Shown: piece after piece, positions 53,837-64,000 of the stretch
Layout of the letters: each line of letters opens with the position of its first letter
Numbering within the stretch: the stretch's first letter is position 1
Origin: Tetraselmis striata
Lineage: Eukaryota > Chlorophyta > Chlorodendrophyceae > Chlorodendrales > Chlorodendraceae
Direction: 5' to 3'
DNA: 64,000 nucleotides
Assembly: GCA_006384855.1 (NCBI GenBank)
Contig: VCJN01001300.1
Location: 124,001-188,000, forward strand
Translations under genes and position numbers: made by a program
Notes under the pieces: generated by a model
Seen by the model: the letters and a program-made list of their open reading frames with translations, nothing else
Told to the model about the DNA's origin: nothing
Databases searched by the model: none

Positions 53837-56800
53837 ATGGACGCTAGCGCAAATCCCGACAAGCCGCAGAACCGGTTCAACCCGCGTCTGCCCAAGAGCT
53901 GCGATTTGTCCACTATAGTGGAGGAGGTGTCAAGCGGGTCCTTCGCGAAGCGGCAGAAACTCAGCGCGTGCGCCGTGAAGGGCGTCTGGGAGGCGCTGTG
54001 CACTTTCATATGCGAGTCCGTAAAGCTTGGCAAGGTGCGGCGGCGCCCAGACCGACGGATGACACCGCCCCCGCAGGTTTAAGTCTCTGGCAGCCTGGAG
54101 TACCGGGCGCGCCCGCCTTGTGCCTGCTCCACTTTCTGCAAGAACCGCCTGTCACGGCAAGGCTCACGTCGGCGCTTCCAAGAGCTTCATATACTTCTCT
54201 TACAAGTCTTGCGAAATGTTATTTGCGCGGCATTAGACACTGCCATAGGAATAGACACTGTTGTTTTGGGGAGATAAGGAGACAAACCTAAGAAGGCTAT
54301 TTCCCAGCAGGGAACGTTGAGTAGCTATTGATGTCTGAAACACCGGTTTGCCGGCTTTGCTTGCAGGGCGTGGTGGTGCCCACGCTGGGTTACTTCTACG
54401 TTGGGCGTGTCTACGACAATGGCGTTCTTCAGGATGACCGCGTCATACGCCCCACTTTCCGCCTTCTGGAGAACCGCTTTGCAGGCGTCAAGGAGGACCT
54501 GTCACGCTTCACCCCAGCGCGTGAGCCCTCCCCGCCCCAACCTACATGCTTACATTCTCTGGTGTGTGCTGGTTGGAGGTGCTGGCAATTTGACACCGGG
54601 TGACGCACTGGGCCAACTTCCAGAGCGCGGGCGGCTCATCCAGCCCAACTTCCATACCATTGCGCGCCGCTGCCGCCTGCACCGCTCCGTCTGCCAGCGC
54701 GTGGTGCGCGACCTGCTGGTCAACCTGGGCGTGCACATGGTGGCGGGCCACCAGCTGAAAGTGGAGTTCCCGCTGGTGGGGCAGCTGCTCACCAGCCACA
54801 AGGGCAACGTCACCTTTGAGTTCTCCTCCTTCCTCCTGCAAGGCTTCGGCCAGTTTGAGCTAAAGGCCCCACGTGGAGTGGACGCCGCTCAGGCCCGCGC
54901 CAAGAGCAAGATGGTGGGCGAGTTCGCCAACGAAGCCATGTATGCGCACCCCCTCCGCACTCGCCCCTGTACGCTTTGCGTGATCGCACACGGGGGGGGG
55001 GGGGGGGGGGGTGTTGGTCTCACTGATTGCTGAATATTGTCCCCCCCCCCCCCCCCCCTTCCCCTCCCGACTAACCTTGCTGTTGCCACCATCAAACCTC
55101 AAATGCAGACTATTTCCTGGGCCCAAGTCCTCGCTAACCACTCTGAGGAAGCTCTGCCGGGCGGAGGACAGGTAGGGCATTGACTCAGCGCAGACGTCGC
55201 GAGGATGAGCCAAACTGGGGTTCTTTTTGGTGGTGGTGGTGGGGTGGGCGGGGGGGGGGGGGGGGGGTGGAGGCAGTAGCTAATGGCGTGTGTGCGGTGC
55301 CTCTGCAGAATCAACTCTGGGTGCATCCCACGCCTGCAAGTGGAGCGTTGGCTGCAGCGCGAGCTGCGATCCCTAGTCGCTGACTTGGATGCGGAGACCA
55401 TCCTGGACATGCTGACAGTGCACACTTATGGTGCGCACCGCCTCTCAGCCGTTGTTACCCCGATGCGCTGGTGGGCCCCGCAGGGTGGTAGGCATGGCTA
55501 ATTCCTCGGCGCCCCGCAGGTAAAAGCGGCCGCTTCATCCTGTACCCTGCCTTCATTGATGCGTTGGCAGCGGCCCTGGGCGCATCAGAGTCCGGGCACA
55601 CCAAGATTGCGTCAAAGAAGGCAGCAGCTGCAAAGGTATACATTCTGGCAGCTGCGCTGCGACATTGCCGAGTGCATGTGCATATGCATGCTGCCGGTTT
55701 GTTGCCTACCAACGCGCCTCCTCCTCACATATTGTTTGCCCTCCATGCAACGCTGCAGGCAACCTCTGGCGCAAACGAGGGCCGTGCCAAGCAGGCAAGG
55801 ACCCCCCCCTCCCCCCTTCCTCCTGCTGTAGTTGCGCAGTGCGATGTGCCAGTATCCCCTTCAGCTCCTGCATGTCTCAGAATGCGGAGGCTCTCACACA
55901 TTACCCCGGCAACCATATATAGGCAGCCTGTGCAGCTCAGGATCTGGAGGACAGTGCCGCGGGGATGTCCCTGCAGCACCACTTTGACGCTGCAGCTGGC
56001 ATGGGGGGCGGTGCCGCCGCGGAGGAAGGCGCCGGCTTCAGCCCCGAGCGGCCGGGCACCGCCGCCTCGCGCCCTGGAACAGCATGCTCCTACTACACCC
56101 AGTGGTGCACCAAGGTCGGCGACCGCGCGGACGTGGACGCCTTCAACCGTGTTCACTTTGCCCGACTGCAGGGCGCGCGCGGCGGGGGCATCACCCCCAA
56201 GGTCAGTCAGCATGCAAAGCTGGGCACGCGTGACAGCGTGGTCCAGAGCCCATAGTGTAGCACTGTGCGTGACTGTGTGCTTCCTGCACGGCATGCCATC
56301 TGTACCTCAGCTCAACTGTGTGAGGGTTTCGCCGGGGGGGGGGGGGGGGGGGGGTGGCGGCTTGCACAGGCTGAGGTGTGGGCTGGCGCAGGTGGGGATG
56401 GACCCCCTGAACGTGGAGGAGGTACGCGCGTTTCACGAGCAGTTGTCGGAGGAGCATGATCCCATGCAGCGTGCGCCGTCGCCGGACATGCAGCGACGCA
56501 TTGCACTGCAGGTGAGGCGGAATGCGATTTTAAACGGACTGTGCGTTTGCTGATGTCGGACCGCTGGGCTATGGATGGTATTTCGTGCGGATTTATTGAA
56601 GCTGGGGGTGCAAGGGATTGTCACAAACAAAGGGGGCCTGACGGCTGTGCTGTACTGCGCAGAGTGTAACAGTGGACGAGGAGGACGGCGTGCTGCTGCC
56701 CATCCCGCGCCCAATGCCGGACCCCAGCGAGCAGGAGTCCCTGCGTGCGCAGATCCAGAACGAGAAGGAGGTTGCGCTGGCAAAGCGCTTCCGAATCCGG

Positions 56801-57045
56801 GATGCACTGCAGAGCTCCTGGCAGGCACAGGTGTGCCCGAAACCTCCCCGCCTGCCGCCCTCGTGCCATGCCCGCTGGCTAATGCACGAATCGCGCCACC
56901 AAGGCTAACAGCAACTTGTGCTCTGCAGAGCGCGGAGAAGGCGAAGCTGTCGGAGCTGTTCCGCAACTCGGAGGCTGCGTGGCCCTACGGCCCGGTCCAC
57001 CGTCCCGAGGTCAGGCTGCCGCTGGCGTTCCCCAGGCAGCATTAG
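53837..57045 (+). CDS. CCDC81-like protein with two HU-like domains
   Basis: Exons joining in phase: 53837-54034, 54367-54520, 54624-54939, 55109-55171, 55309-55430, 55520-55635, possibly 55760-55795 (GC donor), 55941-56201, 56392-56511, 56663-56830, 56929-57045; about 556 aa. Exons 1-2 (LSACAVKGVWEALCTFICES, VVVPTLGYFYVGRVYDNGVL, VIRPTFRLLENRFA) form the first eukaryotic HU-like domain of CCDC81. Exon 3 (NFHTIARRCRLHRSVCQRVV, DLLVNLGVHMVAG, KGNVTFEFSSFLL) forms the second. Later exons give VERWLQRELRSLVADLDAET, GRFILYPAFIDALAAALG and a helical AQIQNEKEVALAKRFR-like part, ending WPYGPVHRPE. Animal CCDC81 associates with centrosomes and cilia and has coiled coils; a basal-body role here is inference. 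Several introns carry G or C runs (54992-55011, 55042-55058, 55249-55267, 56334-56354). Confidence 0.82.
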
Positions 57046-57059
57046 GCAGCACTAAGCGC

Positions 57060-57655
57060 ACAGTCTTGCGTCTGCCATCAAGAGCCCTCCGCCCCACCGC
57101 TTCGCGGAGAGGCAGCTGGGCCTCAACCCCCCCCCCCCTTCCCCGGGACATCGTGGCACACTTCAATACGCACACACGTGCCTTCCTCTGGTCCGCTTTT
57201 CCTCCCCGACAACTTATCACCAAGATCTGCTCTCAAACATGGGGCACTTGATCGATTGGCCAGCATTAAGCATCAGATGTGCTCGAAATAGCGATTCATT
57301 GGCTTTCTTTGTCTTTGCCTCAGTAGGCGCCCCTTGCTCATATGGAAATCATTTTTAATTCATCATTCTTTTTTGCCTGCTCAGCGATGAACCAACGCAC
57401 ACGCGCATCTGCTTGTGTCTGCATATGCGCTGGTGCAACTACCCTGAATAACCACTGCAAGCACAGGTACTAACATATGTTTTTCCTTCATCCATCCTTT
57501 ATCGGCCCAGAAATGGTAGCAATAAAATTTTGCAGAACCTCTCCGGCTGACTTTTTGGGCACCGTTTTTTTCTCCCTCGGGATCAGTACATCAGAAATCA
57601 CAGCAGAATGTCTGTCGGCAGCCTAGGCGAACCAGTCTGCCGAACTGCGAACCAT
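57060..57655. other. convergent 3' intergenic region
   Basis: This region lies between the stops of the CCDC81-like gene (+) and CREG (-). No frame or RNA gene is supported. A C run is at 57127-57136. It presumably holds both 3' UTRs; I found no TGTAA in the expected place for either. Confidence 0.35.
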
Positions 57656-57658
57656 GAT

Positions 57659-58273
57659 CTATGCACCTGATATTAGCACTGCTGGATCCGCCTCGTAATA
57701 CTCGTCGACGGTGATAGGGACTGCGCCGCCGTAGTGGTCCAGCAGAAAAATCGATTCGATAGCCAGGAAGTGGAACTCAAAGTGGTGTGTAGTTGGCCAG
57801 CGCGCCATCTCTGGGTGGCGACTGAACAGCGCGTTTCGGGCTCGTTCCAGGCTGTCCACTGGCACCTTGTGCATCGTGCCGCTCAGGGTGAGTTTGGGGC
57901 ACGTTGGATCCTCCGGGTCACGGGCGCACCCCTTCGCCATTCCCAGTTGGCTGATCGTCAGCGAGCACCGGTTATCGGCGGCCAGGTCCTGCAACGTCGC
58001 ATCCAGGTTCGACAGGAAAAAGTAGGGGGTGCCTAAGTTAGCGCCAGCAGGGCCATCGCTATAGGACAGGAGGTTCCCCCAGGCGGTGCCGTTGAGATGC
58101 ACACTGGTCGTGCTGACGACCCCCCACGTGTTCCCCGCCACTAGCCCGCGCGCGACGAGGGCATGGGAGGTGGGGGTGACAGCGCCACCCGCTGGTTCCA
58201 GCATCGCCTCGCCCGACGGTAGCGGACGCCACAACGCCAGGTTCAGGGCGCACAGTAGCGTAAGTGCCTTCAT
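57659..58273 (-). CDS. CREG: CREG-like secreted glycoprotein family protein
   Basis: This is a single exon of 204 aa, close to the usual CREG length. The start at 58273 is chosen because it gives a signal peptide (MKALTLLCALNLALW...GEA). An in-frame ATG at 58432 would add 53 basic residues and could instead be a targeting extension. The body follows CREG closely: ARGLVAGNTWGVVSTTSVHL, LLSYSDGPAGANLGTPYFFL, RCSLTISQLG, CPKLTLSGTMHKVP, LFSRHPEMARWP, ESIFLLDHYGGAVPITVDEY. CREG proteins have the pyridoxamine-phosphate-oxidase-like split-barrel fold but lack FMN-dependent activity in animals, and they travel to the endolysosomal system or outside the cell. Two Cys-containing motifs (CARDPEDPTC) match the loop of the animal proteins. 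It is intronless, unlike its neighbours. Confidence 0.9.
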   Translation of the reverse strand: MKALTLLCALNLALWRPLPSGEAMLEPAGGAVTPTSHALVARGLVAGNTWGVVSTTSVHLNGTAWGNLLSYSDGPAGANLGTPYFFLSNLDATLQDLAADNRCSLTISQLGMAKGCARDPEDPTCPKLTLSGTMHKVPVDSLERARNALFSRHPEMARWPTTHHFEFHFLAIESIFLLDHYGGAVPITVDEYYEADPAVLISGA

Positions 58274-58787
58274 TGAGCGTCGCCACCCGTTGCAGCCAGT
58301 CGAAATGATCTTGGAGAGAATGCTCTTCGCTTGCCTTGGGCGTGTTGTGCTCGCAGAGTGCGTCGCCAGCATTGCCTTAACCTGCTGCTTGCGCGCCGCG
58401 CCGCGCCGCGCAATATAGATAATATTTTTCAAATATTTATTTAAGCGCTACTTTATCAGCCAGCAGGCGCGGATGATGAAGGCCCTTGACCAGAAGTTAA
58501 GTTCAGCCCCAGGTTGATTGCGCCCCGCGATGAAAACTCGATGATTGTACCTGCATCACACCCGCGGCGAAAAGAACAACGATTAAAATGATTATATTTG
58601 CTTAGTAGTTTATTTGTGATTCCGTACCTGTAGGCCTTTCCTCGGAAACACCCTCACGATCCAAACATTTTCGAATATGGTACGGGTTACGTGCCACGTA
58701 TGGGTGTCAAATCCTCGTATGCAATTTTATAGGAACATCCTCATGTTATCTATTAAATAAAAAATATAACGTACTAGTAACGTACCG

Positions 58788-58888
58788 AAGCGTGGGGGAC
58801 GAGCCTGAGCGGGGACAACGGACACGCTCCCTGGGAGCAGGGGGGCGTGATTGGAGCGTGTCCAGACTCGTTCCCCACGCTCCCCCCA
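58788..58888. repeat. imperfect inverted repeat (~36-42-bp arms)
   Basis: The left arm (GAAGCGTGGGGGACGAGCCT...GGACACGCTCC, 58788-58830) pairs with the right arm (GGAGCGTGTCCAGACTCGTT...CCACGCTCC, 58853-58888). The left arm has about 10 extra bases. The flanks are strongly AT-rich, so the GC-rich hairpin stands out about 515 bases upstream of CREG. Confidence 0.75.
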
Positions 58889-58899
58889 CACGCTCCAGA

Positions 58900-60625
58900 A
58901 ATGTGAAAAACCATGGGCTACGGGCCTATGACTACGCTTTGGTCCCCGATCCCATCACGAACAATCCCACTATGTATGTAATCCGTGTATGTAGGTTATG
59001 TGGGTGGATGTTTACCGCCCCATGCTCGCGCGTTGCAGCGAGTTCCCACACATATCTATTAATAAGGCAGGTCCGATTTAATTTATGTTTTAGAACCCCT
59101 CCCCCCCTCTGTTTCCACCCCCCCTCTACTTTGTTTATGTTGATCTCACAGTACTTGGTAGAACATGCCCAAAGTTGCATAATAACTACCACTGGCATGA
59201 AAAAAAAATTACGGTTTCAATGCATGGCTGTGTGCAGAAGGGTGTTCCCTGCCATATGCAAACATACTTTGTGATCGCTTTAAATGGAGAGGGGGTGGGG
59301 CACTTTTTGAACCCATCACCATATTACAGTCACCATCATGACAAACCAACCATACAATGGCCTATCCACCCCTCCATGTAGTGCTATGATGCTGATAAGC
59401 TATTGTATGCTTGGCATGGATATTAAAGACTTTCCGTGCGTTCTCTAGACGCTATCCACGTAACCAACACAGTATATTCACGGCGGCGGTGCGGGGCTGA
59501 GCCCCCAGCCGCTCATGCACCGCTCCCAGCCGCCAAGTAATGCTTAAAAGTACGTGAACCACTTACAAAGTGAACCCCACCCCCCTGTTTCTCCGGAAAG
59601 TAGAGTACTAAAACATAACATTAAATCGGACCTGCCTAACGGATTATAGATATTTCCAACATCGAAATCGGTTCAATATTTGGTGGCACAGGTATGGCGG
59701 ATTGGCGGCACTGATGTGTTGGCTAATATTTAAAAGCAAGGGGGACAGTTGTATGTGTGACAGTGATACGGAATAGATATATACTACGGTTTAGTACTAG
59801 TACGACATGTCCGATGACCAGTACAATAATGGCAACTATGGTACAACTTTGGTACTAACAATGACAACTTCCATTATTTTGTTTGTAAGTTATTCTCAAC
59901 ACTGCTGAAGCCGGTTGTCTTTACACCACCATTGCACGGCCCTACCACCTTTGTTTTTGTGTCTCCACCACGGACTGTCTCAACGACAAGCCACCACCAC
60001 ATTATCGCCCAAATTCTAAAATCATTTGCACAGAAATGTAGGCATGTAGTACCACCATGTATTGGTGCCGTACTGCGCGCAACGACTCGATTTGGGTGTG
60101 CTACCCGTACCGCCGGATTCGAGGAATCTCGTGAGTATGCCGCCACTTAAGCCAAATGATTGATTGTGCATGGTGCCCCTACCTGCGCCTGCGTCTCGTC
60201 GCTCGTCGGCGTGTGTTGCTATGACCCGGGTCATCGGCTGCAAGCGTCCTCGCCGCGATTGATAGCCTACCCCGGGGCGAGGGTTCCTTAAGTTCCTGGC
60301 AGCTAAGTGACTTCGTGGTTCCCTTGGCTCCTTCTTGGTTCTTGGCTCCCTGTCCTCCTGCTCGACCTTGGTTTCAGGCTTATGTCTCTCTTTTGCTGAC
60401 AACCTTTCATAGTTGCTGTTAGTTCTCTTGTAGTGCGCTTTTGTGAAAGCCCTGATGTAATATATATATTGATTGCGCATGCATGGATGAACGCGCATGA
60501 GTGGCTATGACCGCAGAAACGCTCATATCTTTTACTGAAAGTCTGAAAATATGATTGGATAACGGTGGACATAAATATTATTTCGGAACACTCCACCACA
60601 GGTGGGACTACTGCCACCCGTATGG
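58900..60625. other. intergenic region without supportable gene
   Basis: There are only short frames (largest 160 aa near 58792-59274, low support). A piece at 60385-60440 (ACCTTTCATAGTTGCTGTTA ... TAGTGCGC) also occurs at 25785-25835. Otherwise I see nothing. Confidence 0.4.
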
Positions 60626-60635
60626 TCTATGGTCT

Positions 60636-60725
60636 ATGGGCTATGCCAGACCTACGACTGCAGTTGGCGCACGAGGTCAAGTGCTGGGGCGGCTTCGGCC
60701 GATGTCCCGGGGCGAACTTTACTTT
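60636..60725 (+). mobile_element. SINE 3' module, isolated
   Basis: GGGCTATGCCAGACCTACGA, CTGCAGTTGGCGCACGAGG and AAGTGCTGGGGCGGCTTCGG followed by CCGATGTCCCGGGGCGAAC match the 3' part of SINE copies at 3.3 and 25.5 kb. A shorter piece is at 17215-17260 (inverse). The tRNA-like head is absent. Confidence 0.6.
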
Positions 60726-60849
60726 AACTTTTACTGCTACCCGTACTCCGGACGCGTTGAAAACGTGCGAAATAATATATTCACTTCGTCATGCCGCATA
60801 CGCCACCGGATATTCACCGAAATAACCTTCACTAGTTCGCGTTGATTCT

Positions 60850-61620
60850 AGGGGTATTCTTATATGTTTCGGAAGTTTATGACGTTTTTACAGCGGCGGT
60901 TTGAAGGGACAGCGAGCCCGCGGGGGCTCAACACGCCCACCTTCACGGCTTCACCAATAAAACAAGCAATACGGAGGTGAGGTGAGGGTTTGGGTAGTGT
61001 CGTGGCGTCGAAGGCGGTTCAGCGAGTGCGAAGCATGCGGAACAGACGGAACATTCAGGCGAGACGGATATTGCGAGGAGACGCCGGGTCTTTGCAGTTG
61101 TGTCCATCATAATTAAACGACTTCGTATAACAGCAAATAATGATGCTCATGTCCGTCGTGTAATCGTGTAATCTTCGGGATATGTCAAACAGCAGCAAAT
61201 AAGCAGAGCGCCTACATTACATTTAAAAACCAGCTAAAAACCAGGTACGATAACGGCCTGCCGCAGTATGTTCGTCTGCTTCGTTGTATTGATGATATGG
61301 TCCATGCCCTTCCACAGCCGTTATGGCACATACCGTTGCAATCTTGATAAGGGATGCCCAGCACATACATTACCACCACATTGTGCGAAGTGTATAGATA
61401 GGAGTGGAGCATCTGATGCTTGCTGAGTCGAGACTGCAATTGAGATGTTGCTTTGTCAAGTACTTCAGGTTATTTTTGGCTACTGCTTTGCACTGCTAGT
61501 TCTACCTCCCGTGCAAGGCGCTCAGGCATCGCCCAGGGCACGGGTGCATAAAATGTTGCTGCGGCTGGCGGGGGTGTTGTTTGTATTTGTGCGAATATGA
61601 ATAATATTAAATCGCCTCAC
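60850..61620. other. intergenic region, nothing identified
   Basis: There are no exons, RNA genes or clear repeats. It contains the inferred 3' flank of the patatin-like gene that ends at 61670. Confidence 0.35.
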
Positions 61621-61669
61621 AGAGCGGCTAACCTACTCTGCTAGCTGTTGGGATCCGGGGCACGGGCGA

Positions 61670-62701
61670 TCAGAGTAGCCCCTGGAAAGTGCGGTAGACA
61701 GTAGCAGAGCCCTCACGGACTCCAGCCCGGATCGTGTCGGTGTTGGTGCAGAGAGGCGCAAGCGCAGCAGCAGGACCGGGCAGTAGAGAGTACATGTGGC
61801 TGTCGCTGTAGATTGGTAGCGTGGGCCCGCCCTCGTCCATGCTGGCGAACAGGATGTCATCCACGCTCATCCCGAGGGTGATCTCCTGCTCAAAGCGCGT
61901 CTCCCAAGCGGGCTTCATGTAGGCAGGGCTCAGCACTGCCTTGCGGACGACCTCTGCGAGCGTACTGTTGAGGCGGCTACGGATGGGGCCCACCGACAGT
62001 TGAGTGGGGTCGGGGCGTGAGCAGAGGACCAGCACGTGGGTGCAGCCGTCTGCAATGGCGGCCGGGAACGGAATGGGTTCAAAAATGGCTGCGTCCACAA
62101 GCGAGTGGCCGCGGTGCTCAATCGGACTGCCTGCAATGCCCGGGACGTTGGCGCTCGCTCGCAGGCAGGTCAGAAGGTCGTGCTCGTCCGCGAACTGGTC
62201 GAGAACCACAGGACGAAGCTTGCGCACACAAGACGCCACCGCCTTGAGCGGGATCTCGCTGCGCAGGACGCTGTCCCACCGCAGCGGTACCATATCCCGC
62301 ATCACTGTGTCCAGCAGAAAGCTGAGGTCCAGCACCGGGCCAGCGCGCCGCTTGAACAGACGCGACAGGTCAATAAAGTCGCCATTGGACAACATGTCTG
62401 CATATATGTCCACGCCTTCGCGCTGCCCTGACAGGAAGTAGGTCAGGTTGATGGCACCCGCGCTTGAGCCGTACACCGAGTCAAATACGCCTCGCAACCC
62501 CAGATCGTAAAGCGCAATCAGCATGCCTGCGGTAACCCGGCACATGGCACGTCAGCATGCGGTGCGGACAGGGACCAGGGTCATGGAGGCAAAATCAGAC
62601 AGCGCCAGGAGCGAAGGAATATGGTGGGATTTGGGGGGAGGGGGGGGGGGGGGGGGGGGGATGGCATCACCAGCACTCACACATCCGCGCATGCCACCGC
62701 C
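61670..62701 (-). CDS. patatin-like phospholipase, 5' end unresolved
   Basis: The main exon, 62526-61670, encodes GMLIALYDLGLRGVFDSVYG followed by SSAGA (nucleophile serine in GxSxG). Then come FLLDTVMRDMVPLRWDSVL, LLTCLRASANVPGIAGSPIE and HSLVDAAIFEPIPFPAAI. A 31-nt micro-exon at 62701-62671 supplies GGGMRGCVSA, the oxyanion-hole loop, and joins in phase so that GGGMRGCVSAGMLIAL matches the family spacing. Patatin-like lipases use a Ser-Asp dyad; the Asp box is normally DGG/DGA and here reads DAA. The expected activity is acyl-ester hydrolysis of phospho- or galactolipids; the substrate is unknown. Upstream exon(s), including the initiator, lie beyond 62702 but I could not place them. A 20-nt G run (62641-62660) is in the intron. 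Confidence 0.8.
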
Positions 62702-63605
62702 CTGGAAAACCGAAGGCATGCAGTGTTAACACAAGCAGTCTCCAGCCCCCACTGGCAAGAACAGTTTCTGTAGCAATAACATGCGCCCGAGCTTGCAGAT
62801 AGAGCTTGCTGCTGCAAAGCACGGATCATCTCGTCATGATATCTTAATAAAATTGATAGTACGTGAAGGATAAATTGTCGCTGCTACTTTCTATTGGTGC
62901 GAGAATATGAACGCAGCAGGTTATGTATGAGCAGGATGCTGCATACCACGGAGTACCAGCAGGTAACGGCTGCTTTCAAATTGGGTTCACTGGTCACAAA
63001 ATAACGAGCTGTTTTGCACCTCTGAGTCTGCGGTATTTGTGGGATTGACCTGGCTAGCAGAATATATCGCGAGCTCTGCATTTCGGCTTCAGCTAATTGA
63101 AGTGGACCTGCCATCTGTCACGCAATATAATAAGTTCCTATGATCGTAATATCCACGTCACCTCGCGTGTAGATGTCCAACCACATTATCCGTGTACTCG
63201 TTCAGTATTCTAAAATCAATCTGTGGAAGGCTCAGGATGATATGGTATATGGTTGCTATTGATTCTGAATCAGAAACGTTGTGATCAATTGATTACCGTA
63301 ATTACTAGTACTTCAACTTGCTACGAGTGTTATGCGGCTACAATAAAGTGTAGCAGCCGAGAAAAACATGGCAGACATGCTGCATGCCGCCAGTCCTCAT
63401 ATGAGGTCAGATTATGTATACGCATTGAATTATTTCTAGCGTCAAATGAAATGCAAACCCCTACAGGTAGTATGGCCTTAATTATGATACCTTCGTTCGT
63501 GCAAGGGGGTAAAAAAACATATACAAGGAGAATATAGCGACCATTTAGGACTGCCAGGACAGGCGTAGCGCTGGGCCCTAGAGCGTAGAAGTACCACGCT
63601 GATCG
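62702..63605. other. probable 5' region of the patatin-like gene, exons not resolved
   Basis: An upstream exon must exist to supply a start for the lipase. A minus-strand frame at 63114-62884 (76 aa) has no family similarity. The DNA is AT-rich, and I see no other gene. Confidence 0.3.
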
Positions 63606-63614
63606 GATTCAATG

Positions 63615-63660
63615 GTGGGGGCCAGTCCTACTGTCTCGGAGACGGAAAAAAATATGCTGA
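63615..63660 (+). mobile_element. possible LINE family A tail scrap
   Basis: GGCCAGTCCTACTGTCTCGG followed by AGACGGAAAAAAA resembles the family A terminus (CCAGTCCTGTCCCGGGGGCGGAAAAAAA). It is short and diverged. To its right only a G run (about 63835-63850) is noted, up to the window end. Confidence 0.4.
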
Positions 63661-64000
63661 TCGGACCACGATATCAATGTAAAATGTAGCAAGAAATAGC
63701 CGCTACCGAGCCCCATGCGTTGGCGATCCTTACAGGATTGCCACAGGCGGCGGTATGTGCGACGACTGCAGCCAGGTACCTGATCCCGCGACAACGCTCG
63801 CTCGCTCGAGTTTTGAGAGGCGGCGCGGGACCAAGGGGGGGGGGGGGGGGGCAGGAAACTGGAAAAGTAGCGAGCACCCTGTGCGCAACTTTTATGTCGG
63901 TGCGAGACCGAGGTCCCTGCGGAGAGGCGTACCTCGACGACTAGCCCGAGCTTAAAGGGGTCCGTTCGGCACCCCGGCTTGCTGCCGTTGCGGGCTCGCT

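Noticed and set aside
1-64000. bacterial or organellar origin
   Set aside because: Phase-consistent GT-AG introns, ATG16, RbcX with a transit-like leader, LINEs and satellites show nuclear eukaryotic DNA.

Overview
The window is nuclear DNA of a green alga. The genes are split into many short exons with GT-AG (rarely GC-AG) introns. RbcX (a Rubisco assembly chaperone), ATG16, CREG, a LURP-one-like protein and a TRP-type channel are all eukaryotic, and the first is photosynthetic. Degenerate TTTAGGG motifs at the left edge and a TGTAA signal after ATG16 fit Chlorophyta. The species cannot be named from the sequence. Introns and intergenic DNA carry many uninterrupted G or C runs of about 20-28 nt.

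Layout. 0.9-10.2 kb: one large minus-strand gene joining an N-terminal WD40 region to a six-helix TRP-like channel. 10.2-19.6 kb: gene-poor DNA with broken LINE pieces, a 330-bp foldback, a 180-bp palindromic repeat, a ~135-bp repeat array and duplicated blocks. 20.2-24.0 kb: ATG16, whose 14 exons join in phase to 596 aa. 24.3-26 kb: LINE tails and a tRNA-derived SINE. 26.1-31.4 kb: a small unknown gene (+), a LURP-one-like gene (-), a LINE pseudogene and RbcX (-; 4 exons, 232 aa). 31.9-38.2 kb: nested retroelement debris, with two different non-LTR coding remnants and two tandem duplications built on LINE 3' ends. 38.9-42.5 kb: two convergent unknown genes. 43.9-47.65 kb: a higher-order satellite of ~970 bp made of two unequal related monomers, followed by a second array of the ~135-bp repeat. 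48.6-53.2 kb: more mobile debris, including a LINE with an AP-endonuclease region but no visible reverse transcriptase. 53.8-57.0 kb: a CCDC81-like gene with two HU-like domains. 57.7-58.3 kb: single-exon CREG (-). 61.7-62.7 kb: a patatin-like lipase (-). The rest holds no gene I can support.

The genes are not an operon and share no pathway: autophagy (ATG16), Rubisco assembly (RbcX), a probable basal-body protein (CCDC81), a secretory-pathway protein (CREG), a lipase and an ion channel. Repeats and gene islands alternate. The two repeat-rich blocks (11-19 kb and 43-53 kb) share repeat families, which suggests pericentromeric or similar heterochromatin interleaved with gene islands. The most notable items are the WD40-TRP fusion, the dimeric higher-order satellite, the position-conserved homopolymer tracts and the nested LINE 3'-end structures.
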